From contig NC_081554.1 in the NCBI RefSeq assembly GCF_963082655.1, positions 63,267,820 through 63,331,819 on the forward strand: a stretch of DNA of 64,000 nucleotides. The letters run 5' to 3'. The notes under the pieces were generated by a model. That model was not told the origin of the DNA. It ran no database searches and was given only the letters and a program-made list of their open reading frames with translations. The position numbers and the translations under genes were made by a program. Shown here in pieces: positions 21,325 to 31,794 of the stretch (positions are counted from its first letter, which is position 1; each line of letters begins with the position of its first letter). This stretch comes from Stomoxys calcitrans. Lineage: Eukaryota > Arthropoda > Insecta > Diptera > Muscidae.

Positions 21325-21845
21325 CAAATTCATACGGTGGATCTTCAAGATCTTGCTCGAGAGGTTCAGCGTTATAATAGAGCACCTCTAGAGGTCAGGC
21401 GGCTTACCCTGCGGGTTTAGACAAAATTCCTGCAGACACGGTAGCAGATGCGGTGAATAGTTACTGGGTGAATGTGTTATTTGGAGAACGACCGCTACCC
21501 ATTGCACCCGATGAAAATGATCTCACCCGGCAAACCAGTAGGAAATTCAGCCAGTAGTTCTGGCTCAATAACGTTTCGGCAGATGCAGCCATCTTCATGC
21601 CTTCAGAGCTAGGATTAATGCCATCACCCTGCAGAGCTAGGATTAATGTCAACCTGATGTCCCGATGTGTGTCCTGATGTTTGTCTTGATGTGTGTCCCG
21701 TTTTGACCGGTGACCACACGACACACGTCACCTAATTAACTGCCTAGGCAGACCTACTTGACTTAGGCCCAGATACCTCTGGACGCGCCCCACCTTAGTG
21801 GCAGATTTCCTGGATCAGGATATGTAGCTGAATTAAGTAGACGAA
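21325..21845 (+). pseudogene. Jockey-like LINE, C-terminal fragment
   Basis: Matches the 3' part of the LINE at 57400-57790: gaggttcagcg..., DKIPADTVADAVNSYWVNVLFGERPLPIAPDEN, then DNA resembling the CNQGxHDT zinc-knuckle-like tail, with stops. It ends in an AACAACA-rich tail near 21865. The upstream RT is absent, consistent with 5' truncation. Confidence 0.7.
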
Positions 21846-23732
21846 CGATAGAACACAGCAACAACAACATCAATTGATTTACTCAAAATTTTGAACATTA
21901 CCTTCCTCTATGACTTCCACAATATGTATGGATTGTTGTCGTAACGCTATATTCCAAATTTAAGCAAATTTTAGTTTTGGCGGAATAGTTGTAGGTAGAT
22001 GCCGACTTTGCCCGACTTTAGCACTCCTTATTGGTTATGGATATGAAGTGTACCAATTGTCTATGTTTTTCCATCGATATATATACGAAAAGCTATGTCG
22101 ACATTTATTTGAAGAATGCGTTTCCAAACACCCAATTGAGAACTATTAAGAAATTAACTTAAATACTAAGATTTTCTCAAATAAGTTAATATGTGTTTTT
22201 TATTTGCCTAAGAGATGCTGTCGGATAATTTAGACTTATCCCCAAAAACTGATTTTCGTTTTTTCCCTTTCACCATATGAACTAAGCTACTTGTATAAAT
22301 TGATTTTTTTTTTTTGTTAAATCCTTGCGCACACACATACACCATGTGTACATACAGATGCTCACCATAATCTTCTCAAATGCTTAACAAACTCAGCAAC
22401 AAATTGCCCCCGCCTTCGCATTCACATTACAGAGACAGTTTTATATTTCCCTTTAACAAATCCTTCAACATTATCGAAGCGATTATTGATATTAAATTTA
22501 TCTTTGTTCCCATGGTCCCCAAGGTGATCAGAACGTCTGCCATGGGGGTTTTAATGGCAAGTAACATAAGCAAGCAGCACCTTATGCCAGGTGGAGTTAA
22601 AATTAAATCCGATTTTGTTGCACAGCTTGGTGTTTTGCAATGAATGCTAGACGAGAAGAGGATTTAAAATATCTGCTCTATCTAACATCCTAACAAAATC
22701 AATAAAATTAAATCCTTTTTGGTTTATTCTCTCTTTTTCTCACTCTCTCTCTCTCTCTCTCTGAATGCTTTTGGCTTTGAATTCTTTTTAGTTCAGCTGC
22801 TGCTGCTGATGCAGCCTTCATCTACTTAGGCTTCCACACATGAGGAAGCTAACACATGCTCAAAATAATCTCCTTATTTGAGCCAAGGATGTTGGTGATG
22901 CTGATGAGATGTGAGTTAAGGTGTAATGGTGCTGCCTTGGAAAAAAATACTTAAATCCTTTAGAGACTTGGGGGAAATTGTTACATCTCCAGTAGAAAAA
23001 CATAACGAAAAGCAGGGCAGACGAAACAATTTAATAGATGTAATGATATTTTCTATCTTCAGTCTTATCCTTGGTAGAAAAAAGAGGCTTCGTAGCATCT
23101 TAAACAACTAATGAAAAAGATCAGACAAAAACTATTAGAATTTAAGGGATTTGAATACTGATATTTTAGTTTAATGAGGTAATTCTGCAAAACGTATGGA
23201 GCCGTATGTTGTGAAGATCGGTCTAAAACTGTAGCTGCTTCCATATTTACTAGTGATCGGCAACCTATAAGCCCCCTTACCATCTAGATATCTGAAATTT
23301 AACACATTAATGAGTAAAAATCGGGCTCATCCCTTCGTGAGAATTACTGGATTTAGGTTCAATGGGACAATGGACTGTCAAGGTGAGTTCACTAAGAAGC
23401 CAGTTAGGCCTATTGTAATACCTAAGTAGGAGAAAGCGTAAAAAGGCTTGAGTCCCTTGATTTAAACTTATAGACAATAGAAAGAAACATAAGAAGAAGA
23501 AAGAGAGCACACCCCTTTACGACATGGCCCATATTGGATGCGTGATGATGATCAGTGATGCGCTCTGATCCGCACCCACTATAATGTCCACTCCATGGAT
23601 ATGCCTGCTTGCTACACACAAATGTCCGCCGTCCCGTCCTACCCATGTGTGGGCAGGGACCCCTCAGAGCCGTGATTGCAGGAGAACCGCCGCCTCCAAG
23701 ATGAAGAGTCCATACCCAAATATAATGAAAAC
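21846..23732. other. Presumed intronic sequence
   Basis: No recognised gene or repeat. A (ct)n microsatellite is at about 22745-22765. An 87-codon open frame at 22380-22643 has no motif I recognise and no splice context. Confidence 0.45.
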
Positions 23733-24425
23733 AAGTAGGGACGGGCTAAAATCAGGCAAAGCCGACCTTTTGATACCCTACTTTGTAAGGTATCTCTTTG
23801 TAAGAGTCACAAAAAGAATCGTTGTGAAAATTTTTGAGAAGATTGAATGATAAATGCGTTTGCAAAGGACCTAAAAGTGAAAATCGGGACACACATATGG
23901 GAGCTATACCTAAATCTGAACCGATTTAAATGAAATTAAACAGCAGTGCCAGGAATCACGAGAGAATCCTTTGAGCCTAATTTCATGAGAGTAATTTGTA
24001 AAATTTGTCCAATCGATCCACAAGTTTGTGGTAGTCGTAGATGTAAGCAATCTGAAATTTTTGAAAGGATTAGTTGATAAATGCGGATAAAAATTGCGCC
24101 CTCTAGCGGCTGAAGAACTCAAGATCCAAGATCGCTTTATATGGCAGCTATACCAGGTTATGAACGGAATTAAGCCATACTTAGCACCAAAACAGCATGT
24201 TTTGATATCACTTTTAACACAAAACTACAGCCAAATAGGATAAGAATTGCGCCATATTAGTCCAAATCGGGCGAACATATACATGGGAGCCACATCCACA
24301 TCGGAACCGATTTCCTCCATTTTCGAATTTGTTTAAAACTTTAAGAAGATCGGATGGAAACAACACAAATTAACGTGGACAGACGAAAGGACTGACAGAC
24401 AGATGGACGGACGGACAGACAGAGT
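23733..24425 (-). mobile_element. DINE-like element, second subfamily, 5' truncated
   Basis: The left end acaagtagggacgggc with caggcaaagccgacctt and a gataccctactttgtaagg stretch is the 3' hairpin side. Central units contain gggagctatacctaaatctg and aactcaagatccaagatcg. It reaches the acagacgaaagga and gacggacggacagac tract and then stops; the final terminus is lost. Confidence 0.6.
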
Positions 24426-24439
24426 AAGGTAGAGACAGG

Positions 24440-26460
24440 GTTGGGCTTATATCAGGCTACTACCGGGGTCAGCAGGTGGCGGATAACTGAACAGCATTCA
24501 TATCTGAAGCCGTTACCTGCGAAGAATACGCGGCCCCCGACCTAGAGCAGCAGGACCCCAGAAGGGATTCTGCGACATGAATCGATGGTGCAACCACATT
24601 CATTGGGAACCTAGAGCAGCAGGACCCCAGAAGGGGTTCTGCGACATCAATAGATGGTGCACCCACATTCATTGGGATCCCATATTGGGTGGTTTGCTGG
24701 TCAGCATCTGGTATCTCGAGGTTAGATGCGGTTGTTTTAAAGGTACTGGCGGCTAGGTAAAAAAAGCTATAAAAAGGATCCCGGGAAAAGAAACGGAATT
24801 GGAATAGTCTCAAGAGGCAAATTTAGTTACGGTGCAGGGCTTAATAACCCCAATGCCGGCGTTTGAGCGTAGTTCGCAAGCAGGCTTCCCATCGTTGTCA
24901 TCAAATGACTGCAGTGTTACCCAGGTTTCAGGCTTGGTAGGCATAACTGTTAATACTACAACTTTGGAAAATAAGACCCAACGGGGGGGGGGAAGACAAC
25001 CTCACCCGATGGAAATGATGCATTTGCTGCATTGGGAGATCAAACCGCCGAACTGATGGATTCCATAAAGTGCAGAAATCACGCAATCGCGCAATCAAGC
25101 AATAAATCAGGACAATCAGGTTAACCTACAACAATGTGGGTGACCAACGGCATGAGATATGCTCTTGAGAAAACATGGGAAATATAGGGAAAGCACTACA
25201 GACATCGCCAAAAGTTTGGCCTTTAAAAGCCGAAGCCGAAATGAAACCCTGATGATGCGATCCACTCAAAAAAAAAAAAAATCCGTCCCCAGAAAGGTCT
25301 AAAGCAGACTTGGTCAGGGGAGCGGTAACCACAGCAGAACACCCAAAAAGGCAACAAAGGAGGTTGGAATACCCGTCAAGAAGAAAAGGAACGTTAGACT
25401 CCGAGCAAGTAAACCAGATACAATGGTTACATCTAGCAAGGAGGGAACATCATACGCTGAGATCATCAAGAACATCAGGTTTGACCCAGTCCTCCAGAAG
25501 CTCAAAAGGGTGATCTGGGAAAGCCAAACAGACATCGCCAAAAGTTTGGCCCTTAAAAACGGGAGCCTAAACAAAATCTTGAGGATGCGATTCACTCAAA
25601 AAAAAAAAAAAAATCCGTCCCCAGAAAGGTCTAAACCAGATTTGGTCAGTAGAGCCGTAACCACAGCGGAACCCCCAATAAGGCAACAAAGGAGGTTGGA
25701 AAAAACCGTCAAGAAGTAAAGGAACGTTAGACTCCGAGCAAGTAAACCAGATACAATGGTTACATCTAGCAAGGAGGGAACATCATACGCTGAGACCATC
25801 AAGAACATCAGGTTTGACCCAGTCCTCCAGAAGCTCAAAAGGGTGATCTGGAGCATAAAACCCCCATTCGGAAGATTACCGAGAAGTTCAACGGTAAAAA
25901 TGAACAATGCCTGGGCGGTCAAGTCGAAGTAAAGACCCATAATCAACAGGTAGTCGTAAAGTGCAGAGACATGGATGACATAACAACCAAAACGAAGCTA
26001 TGCAATGCCTTCGCTAAGGCTCTGCAGTTAAAAAATAGATGAAAATTCAATAAAAAAATTCTAGGAAAACTTATGGAGGTACGCAAGCGACAAAAATAAG
26101 CCTGCCAACTGTTGTAGCCAATCGAGCTCTCTAAATGAGAAATATAAAGATTGGTTGGACCTAGTATCGAATAAGAGAGACGGTGCCAGTAACAAGGTGC
26201 TTTAGGTTTCAAGAATTTAGACATTTTGCCAAAGCTTGTAAGTCTCAGGTGGATAAACCCAGACTCTGCCAAAAATGTGGGACGGAGGGACACATAGTTA
26301 GAGAATGCGACAAGAAGCCAAGCTGCATGCGGCGTTCAAATAGCGATAGCAAAAACCGAAACCTCATTGCTGGAAGCTACAGGTGCCCATTCTACAAAAA
26401 GGCGCTGAGTTATCAGGCAAGTTGAAATTCATCCAACTGAACCTAAACCACTGCAGGGCA
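24440..26460 (+). pseudogene. LINE gag-like ORF1, degenerate
   Basis: Nucleic-acid-binding ORF1 of an RNase H-type LINE. Recognisable pieces: TSSKEGTSYAEIIKNIRFD (about 25425-25480 and again about 25755), EVKTHNQQVVVKCRDMDDIT (about 25925-25985), then a run of CCHC knuckles at 26198-26345. The first knuckle has Phe for its second Cys (CFRFQEFRHFAKAC), the second is intact (CQKCGTEGHIVREC), the third is degraded. ORF2 begins just after (KFIQLNLNHC at about 26425) and is lost by 26465. Two internal tandem duplications: 69 bp (24540 and 24609) and about 330 bp (25201 and 25531), the latter ending in a poly-A run. Stops and frameshifts throughout. Confidence 0.75.
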
Positions 26461-26690
26461 GTAGTCTCCCGTCTCATTCTTAAATCTTTCAAAGAAGAAC
26501 GGGGTTTCACCGTACACAGCGTCCTTCTGTGCCACGTCAGACTACATGGCACTTCCTGCAATTCCATAGCAGCCGGCTATACGAGACGGATTGACCCGAT
26601 GAAGTCCTTCATTGGCAAGGCTGCCGCCTTAGTGTACAACACACTGCTACAACAACATTACACTTCCTCAACATTAACATTTTTCATAAA
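26461..26690 (+). repeat. Shared LINE 5'-leader-like module
   Basis: Contains atagcagccggctatacgag, cggattgacccgatgaagtc and acaacacactgctacaacaa. Related modules are at 44890-44960 and 55233-55310, the latter directly upstream of a Jockey-like ORF. Probably the 5' leader of that LINE fused to another element's ORF1 remnant. Confidence 0.5.
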
Positions 26691-26744
26691 TTTAATTTAT
26701 AAAACAAAAACCAGAATTTGGTTCCCACTCTATTATCCCCAAAT

Positions 26745-27184
26745 GTAGGCAAAGGATAAGCTAATAACATCATGGCACCCACTTTAAACTTGGGTGAACC
26801 ACTGATTTTGCCTCATTTCAAACATTTTTTGATAGAGTTTCTTCTTCTCTTTTGTTACTGCCTTTAGTTGAGAGTTAGCAAAAGGATTTCATTGCACTGC
26901 AAATAAACTTCCTGCCGCTGAGCTTAATCAGAAGAGAAAAAACAAAAAAAAACTTTACGGGCAGCAACAAACAACTGAAAAAACACTTCCTTTTGCTAGG
27001 CACAAGAGCATCCTGTAACACACAACATTCGAGTATAGTAACAAGTTTTTGTATTCCCATGTGAGCAGTACTGTAGAGAAAGGAAGAGAGCAGCAAAGAA
27101 AGTAGCATGGAAAGGAAAGCCTATGTATCGGAGTGCAAGTGTGGAGTGTCTGAATGATGGGTCATAGGTTTAAGGTGATAATAA
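26745..27184. other. Presumed intronic sequence
   Basis: No open frame with a motif and no known repeat seen. Confidence 0.45.
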
Positions 27185-29145
27185 ACAAGTAAAAGCGTGC
27201 TAAGTTCGGCCGGGCCGAATCTGGGGAACCCACCACCATGGATTCTTCTAAAATGCGGGAGCTTCATCTGGTTAGAGACCGATTCGGACCTTACAGTTGT
27301 TGAGAGTCGTAACAGAACACTATGTGCAAAATTTTAGCCAAATTGGACAAATATGGCAGCTTCCAGGGGCTTAAGAAGTCAAATCAGGAGATCGGTTTAT
27401 ATGGGAGCTATATTAGGTTATAGACCGATTTGAACCGTACTAAGCACAGTTGTTGGAAGTGATAACAGAACAAATGCAAATTTTGACCATGAACATTCCA
27501 CTAAGGAACAGGCTCTAACTTCTCAAATATCAATTAGTGCAGTCCGATTCAAGGTTAAGCTGAATGATAGGGGGCCTGCTTTTTAAAGCCGAGTCCGAAC
27601 GGCGTGCCGCAGTGCGACACCTCTTCGAAGTTTTACATGGCATAGTACTTCACAAATGTTGCCAGCATTAGGAGGGGAAAACCACCGCTGATGGTCTCGC
27701 CTGTATTCGAACCGAGGCGTTAGGCGTCATAGGCGGACATGCGAACCTCTGCGCTACGGTGCCCTCCTGTGATAACAGAACAGTATGTGCAAAATGTCAG
27801 CCAATCGGATAAAAATTGAGGATTCCAAGGGCTCAAGAAGTCAAATCGGGATATTGGTTTACATGAGAGCTATATCAGGTTAAAGACTGATTGGGACCGT
27901 GCTCGGCACAGTTGTTGGAATTCATGCCATAAGACCATGTGCACAATTTCAGCCAAAGCGGATGAAAATTGTAGCTTCCAGGGGCTCAAGAAGTCAAATC
28001 GGGAGATCGGTTTATATAGGAGTCATATCAGGTTCTTGACCGATCTGAATGGTACTAGGACCAGTTGGTGGAAGTCATAACAGAACATCGCATGCAAAAT
28101 TTCAGCCAAATTGGATGAAAAGTAAGGTTTCCAGGGGCTCAAGAAATCAAATCCGGAGATCGGTTTATATGGGAGCTGTATCAGTTTCTTGACCGATTTG
28201 GACAAAAATTTAGGCTTACAGAGGCTCAGGAAGTCAAATCGGGAGATCGGTTTATAAGGGAGCCATATCAGGTTCTTGACCGATTTGAACCGTACTTAGC
28301 GCAGTTATTGGAAGTTATAACGGAACACTATATGCAAAATTTCAGCCAAATCGGAGAAAAATTGCGGCTTCCAGGGGCTCAAGAAGTCAAATCGAGAGAT
28401 CGGTTTATATGGGAGCTATATCAGGTTATAAACCGATTCGGACCGTACTTGGCTCAGTTTTTTGAAGTCATGATATGAGTCTATATGGAAAGTTTTAACC
28501 AAATCGGATAAAATTTGCGGCTTCCAGGGGCTGAAGAAATCAAATCGGGAAATCAGTTTATATGGGAGCTACATCAGGTTATAGACCGATTCTGACTGTG
28601 GTCGGCACAGTTATTGGAAGTTATGACATAGGACTATTTGCAAAATTTTAGCCAATTTGGAGAAAAATTGCGGCTTCCAGGGGGTCAAGAATTCAAATCG
28701 GGAAATTGGTTTATATGGGAGCTATATCAGGTTATAGACAGATTTAGACCGAACTTAGCACAGTTATTGGAAGTCATAACAGAACACGGAATGCAAAATT
28801 TCAGCCAAATCGGTCAAATTTGCGGCTTACAGGGCCTTAAGAAGTCAATTCGGGAGATCGGTTTATATGCGAGTTATACCCAAATCTGAACCAATATGGC
28901 CCATTTGCAATCCCCTACGACCTACATCAATACTAAGTATCTGTGCAAATTTTCAAGCGGCTAGCTTTACGCGTTCGACCGCTATCGTGATTTCAACAGA
29001 CGGACGGACGGGCGGACATGGCTAGATCGACTTAGGATGTCGAGACGATCAAGAATATATACTTTATGCGGTCCTAGATCAATATTTCGAGGTGTTACAA
29101 ATGGAATGACTAGATTATTATACCCCCATCCTACGGTGGTGGGTT
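27185..29145 (-). mobile_element. DINE-1/Helentron-like element, long copy with SINE insertion
   Basis: The left end (3' side) is acaagtaaaagcgtgctaag with the ttcggccgggccgaa hairpin and aacccaccaccatgg. About nine central units of about 150 bp follow (ggcttccaggggctcaagaa, atcggtttatatgggagcta, gttggaagtcataacagaac). The right end has the full 5' block (agacggacggacgggcggac, agaatatatactttatgcgg, atcctacggtggtgggt). A SINE interrupts a unit at 27473-27768. Confidence 0.85.
27473..27768 (-). mobile_element. tRNA-derived SINE with 14-bp target duplication
   Basis: Reverse orientation. The body starts aaatgcaaattttgacc at the left and the tRNA head gctacggtgccctcc lies at the right. A perfect 14-bp direct repeat gtgataacagaaca flanks it (27459-27472 and 27769-27782), as expected for LINE-mediated insertion. 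The B box is altered (gtattcgaacc). Inserted in a DINE-like unit, so the SINE is younger than that element. Confidence 0.9.
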
Positions 29146-29217
29146 ATTAGTAGTAGTTATCCCTTCGATAACTGCTACAAACATAAAACGAACAACGTTT
29201 TTAATTTTTATTTCTAA

Positions 29218-30844
29218 ACAAGTAAAAAGGCGTCAAGTTCGTGCGGGCCGAACTTTGGATACCACCACCTCGGGTATATATGTAAACCATCGGACAATAA
29301 ATTCGCTTTTTATGGGCACAAAACCTTAAATCGAGAGATCGGTCTATATGGCAGCAAAATCCAAATCTGGACCAACCTGTGCCAAATTGAAGAAAGATGC
29401 CGAAGGGCTTGGCGAAACTCACTGTCCCAAATTTTGGCAATATCGGATAATAAATGCACCAATTATGGGCTCAAAACCTTAAATCGTACGTTCGGTCTAT
29501 ATGGCAGCTATATCCAAATCTGGATCGATCTAAGCCAAATTGAAGGAGGATGTCGAAGAGCTTAGCGCAACTCACTGTCCAAAATTTTGGCGACATCGGA
29601 CAATAAATGCGCCTTTTATGAATCCAAAATCTAAAATTTAAAGATCGGTCTAAATGGCGGCTATATCCAAATCTAGACCGATCTGTGCTATATTGCAGAA
29701 GTATGCCGAAGGACTGAACGCAACTCACTGTCCCAAATTTCGACGACATCGGATTAATACATGGGCCAATTATGGGCCCAAAACTGTAAATCATGCATTC
29801 GGTCTATATGGCAGCTATATCCAAATCTGGACAGATACGGGCCAAATTGAAGAAGGATATCGAAGGGCTTGGCGAAACTCACTGTCCCAAATTTTGGCAA
29901 TATCGGATAATTAATGCGCCTTTTTGGGGGCAAGACCTAAAATCGGCGGATCGGTCTATTTGGCAGCTATATCCAAATCTGGACCGATCTGGGCCAATTT
30001 GAAGAAGGATGTTGAAGGGCTTGGCGAAACTCACTGTCCCAAATTTTGGCAATATCGGATAATTAATGCGCTTTTTTGGGGGCAAGACCTTAAATCGAAC
30101 GATCGGTCTATTTGGCAGCTATATCCAAATCTGGACCAATCTGTGGACCAGTATATCGAGGGGCCTAACACAGCTTACTGTCCCAAATTTCGGCAACATC
30201 GGATAGTAAATGCGCCAATTATGGGCCCAAAACTTTAAATCGTGCGTTCGGTCTATATGGCAGCTATATCCAAATCTGGACAGATCTGGGCCAAATTGAG
30301 GAAGGGCTTGGCGAAATTCACTATCCCAAATTTTGGGAATATCGGATAATTAATGCACTTTTTTGGGGGCAAGACCTAAAATCGAAAGATCGGTCTATAT
30401 GGCATCGATATCCAAATCTACAATAGACCGATCTGGGTCAAATTGAAGAAGGATGTCGAAGGGTCCAACACAAATTTCCCAAATTTCACTGTCCGAAATT
30501 TCAGCAAAATCGGATAATAAATGTGGCTTTTTTGGGCTTAAGACCCTAAATCGGCGGATCTGTCTATATAGGGGCTATATCAAGATATAGTTCGATATAG
30601 CCCATCTCCGAACTTAACCTGTTTATGGGCAAAAAAAGAATCTGTGCAAAGTTTCAGCTCAATATCTCTATTCTTAAAGACTGAAGCGTTATTTCAACAG
30701 ACTGATGGACTGACATGGCTAGATCGTCTTAGGTTTTGTACGCTGATCAAGGTCCTTTATAGAGTCGGAAATGGATATTTCCATGTGTTGCAAGCGGAAT
30801 GACAAAATGAATATACCCCCATCCTTCGGTGGTGGGCATAAAAA
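29218..30844 (-). mobile_element. DINE-1/Helentron-like element with about nine central repeats
   Basis: The 3' end is at the left (acaagtaaaaaggcgtcaag, hairpin slightly imperfect: ttcgtgcgggccgaa; one C lost from the taccaccacc repeat). Central units of about 150 bp have the cggtctatatggcagct motif near 29342, 29493, 29648, 29801, 29955, 30108, 30250, 30392 and 30562. The right end carries atcctt and cggtggtgggcataaaaa. The neighbouring units at about 29880 and 30030 are nearly identical. Confidence 0.85.
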
Positions 30845-31280
30845 TTTTACCAATTGTCTGTTCTAAGAAAATATTGTGTCACCCCAAAGTAACTCTTTAT
30901 GGAGCACCCTTTATATTAGTCATAAATAGTTGTTTCGTTTTACAATGCTTTCAAGGATTCATTTATTGGATTTTTTGAAGAGAACGCGCTATTCAAACTT
31001 GCTATCTGACTACCTTTTTGACTTGTTTTATATTTGTGGGAGGAAAAGAAAACCAAGTAAATACGAAATTGCATTTTCCCTGGCGTGATGGTGCAGATTA
31101 TAAAAATGCTCATATTCGTTACGGTGTTGCTAAAGCCATGTAAGCCAACAGATACTCACAAAAATGAGAAGAAGAATGCGCTTTTTACACCTATGCACAT
31201 TCATGGCAAATATTATGTAATAAGTATGTAGACTGAATTTTTTTCTTTTGAAAATTTCTTTGTCAGAGGTATCAATTAGG
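30845..31280. other. Presumed intronic sequence
   Basis: No recognisable feature. Confidence 0.45.
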
Positions 31281-31790
31281 TCTGGCAAACTAATGATATT
31301 CGCAGCATTCGCTATATCTAATAATGAATATCGATAGTATCGATACTAACGTTAATTTTCTTTCATCTATATTTACATTGAAAATGAGAAGTAAATCAGG
31401 AGATCGCTTTGGGTTGCCCAAAAAGTAATTGCGGATTTTTTAAAATAAAGTAAATGCATTTTTAATAAAACTTAGAATGAACTTTAATCAAATATACTTT
31501 TTTACACTTTTTTCTAAAGCAAGCTAAAAGTAACAGCTGATAACTGACAGAAGAAAGAATGCAATTACAAAGTCACAAGCTGTGAAAAAATTTGTCAACG
31601 GCGACTATATGAAAATCCGCAATTACTTTTTGGGCAAGCCAATAGATCCAATTTCAATGCATAGACCGATTAAAACCAAACCAAAACAGTCATTTGGTAC
31701 TCATCAGAGAAATCATTGTACAAATTTTAGCCCAATATGATGAAAATTGCGCCCTCTATAAGCTCAAGAAGTAAAATCTGCGTCGTTATT
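31281..31790. mobile_element. Second, partial copy of the agagctgRcaaa inverted-repeat element
   Basis: Starts taggtctggcaaactaatga with cgatagtatcgatac motifs and continues with gagaaatcattgtacaaa and gcgccctctataagctcaag. This parallels 18180-18480. A mariner MITE sits within it at 31409-31642. The right terminus is missing. Confidence 0.5.
31409..31642 (-). mobile_element. Mariner-derived MITE
   Basis: 234 bp, ttgggttgcccaaaaagtaa at the left and its complement (with one change, gggcaagccaa) at the right. Orientation opposite to 3048. Inserted inside the inverted-repeat element at 31281. Confidence 0.88.
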
Positions 31791-31794
31791 AAAT

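Noticed and set aside
22380..22643. 87-codon open frame in otherwise quiet sequence
   Set aside because: No recognisable motif and no splice or promoter context. Could be chance in 64 kb.
23310..23720. Possible gene fragment with LINE-like or protein-like words
   Set aside because: No frame carries a recognisable domain for more than a few residues, and I could not tie it to any LINE family in the window.
24469..24813. 114-codon minus-strand frame with a repeated PMNVxAPSI segment
   Set aside because: The repeat comes from the 69-bp DNA tandem duplication. The surrounding LINE ORF1 is on the plus strand.
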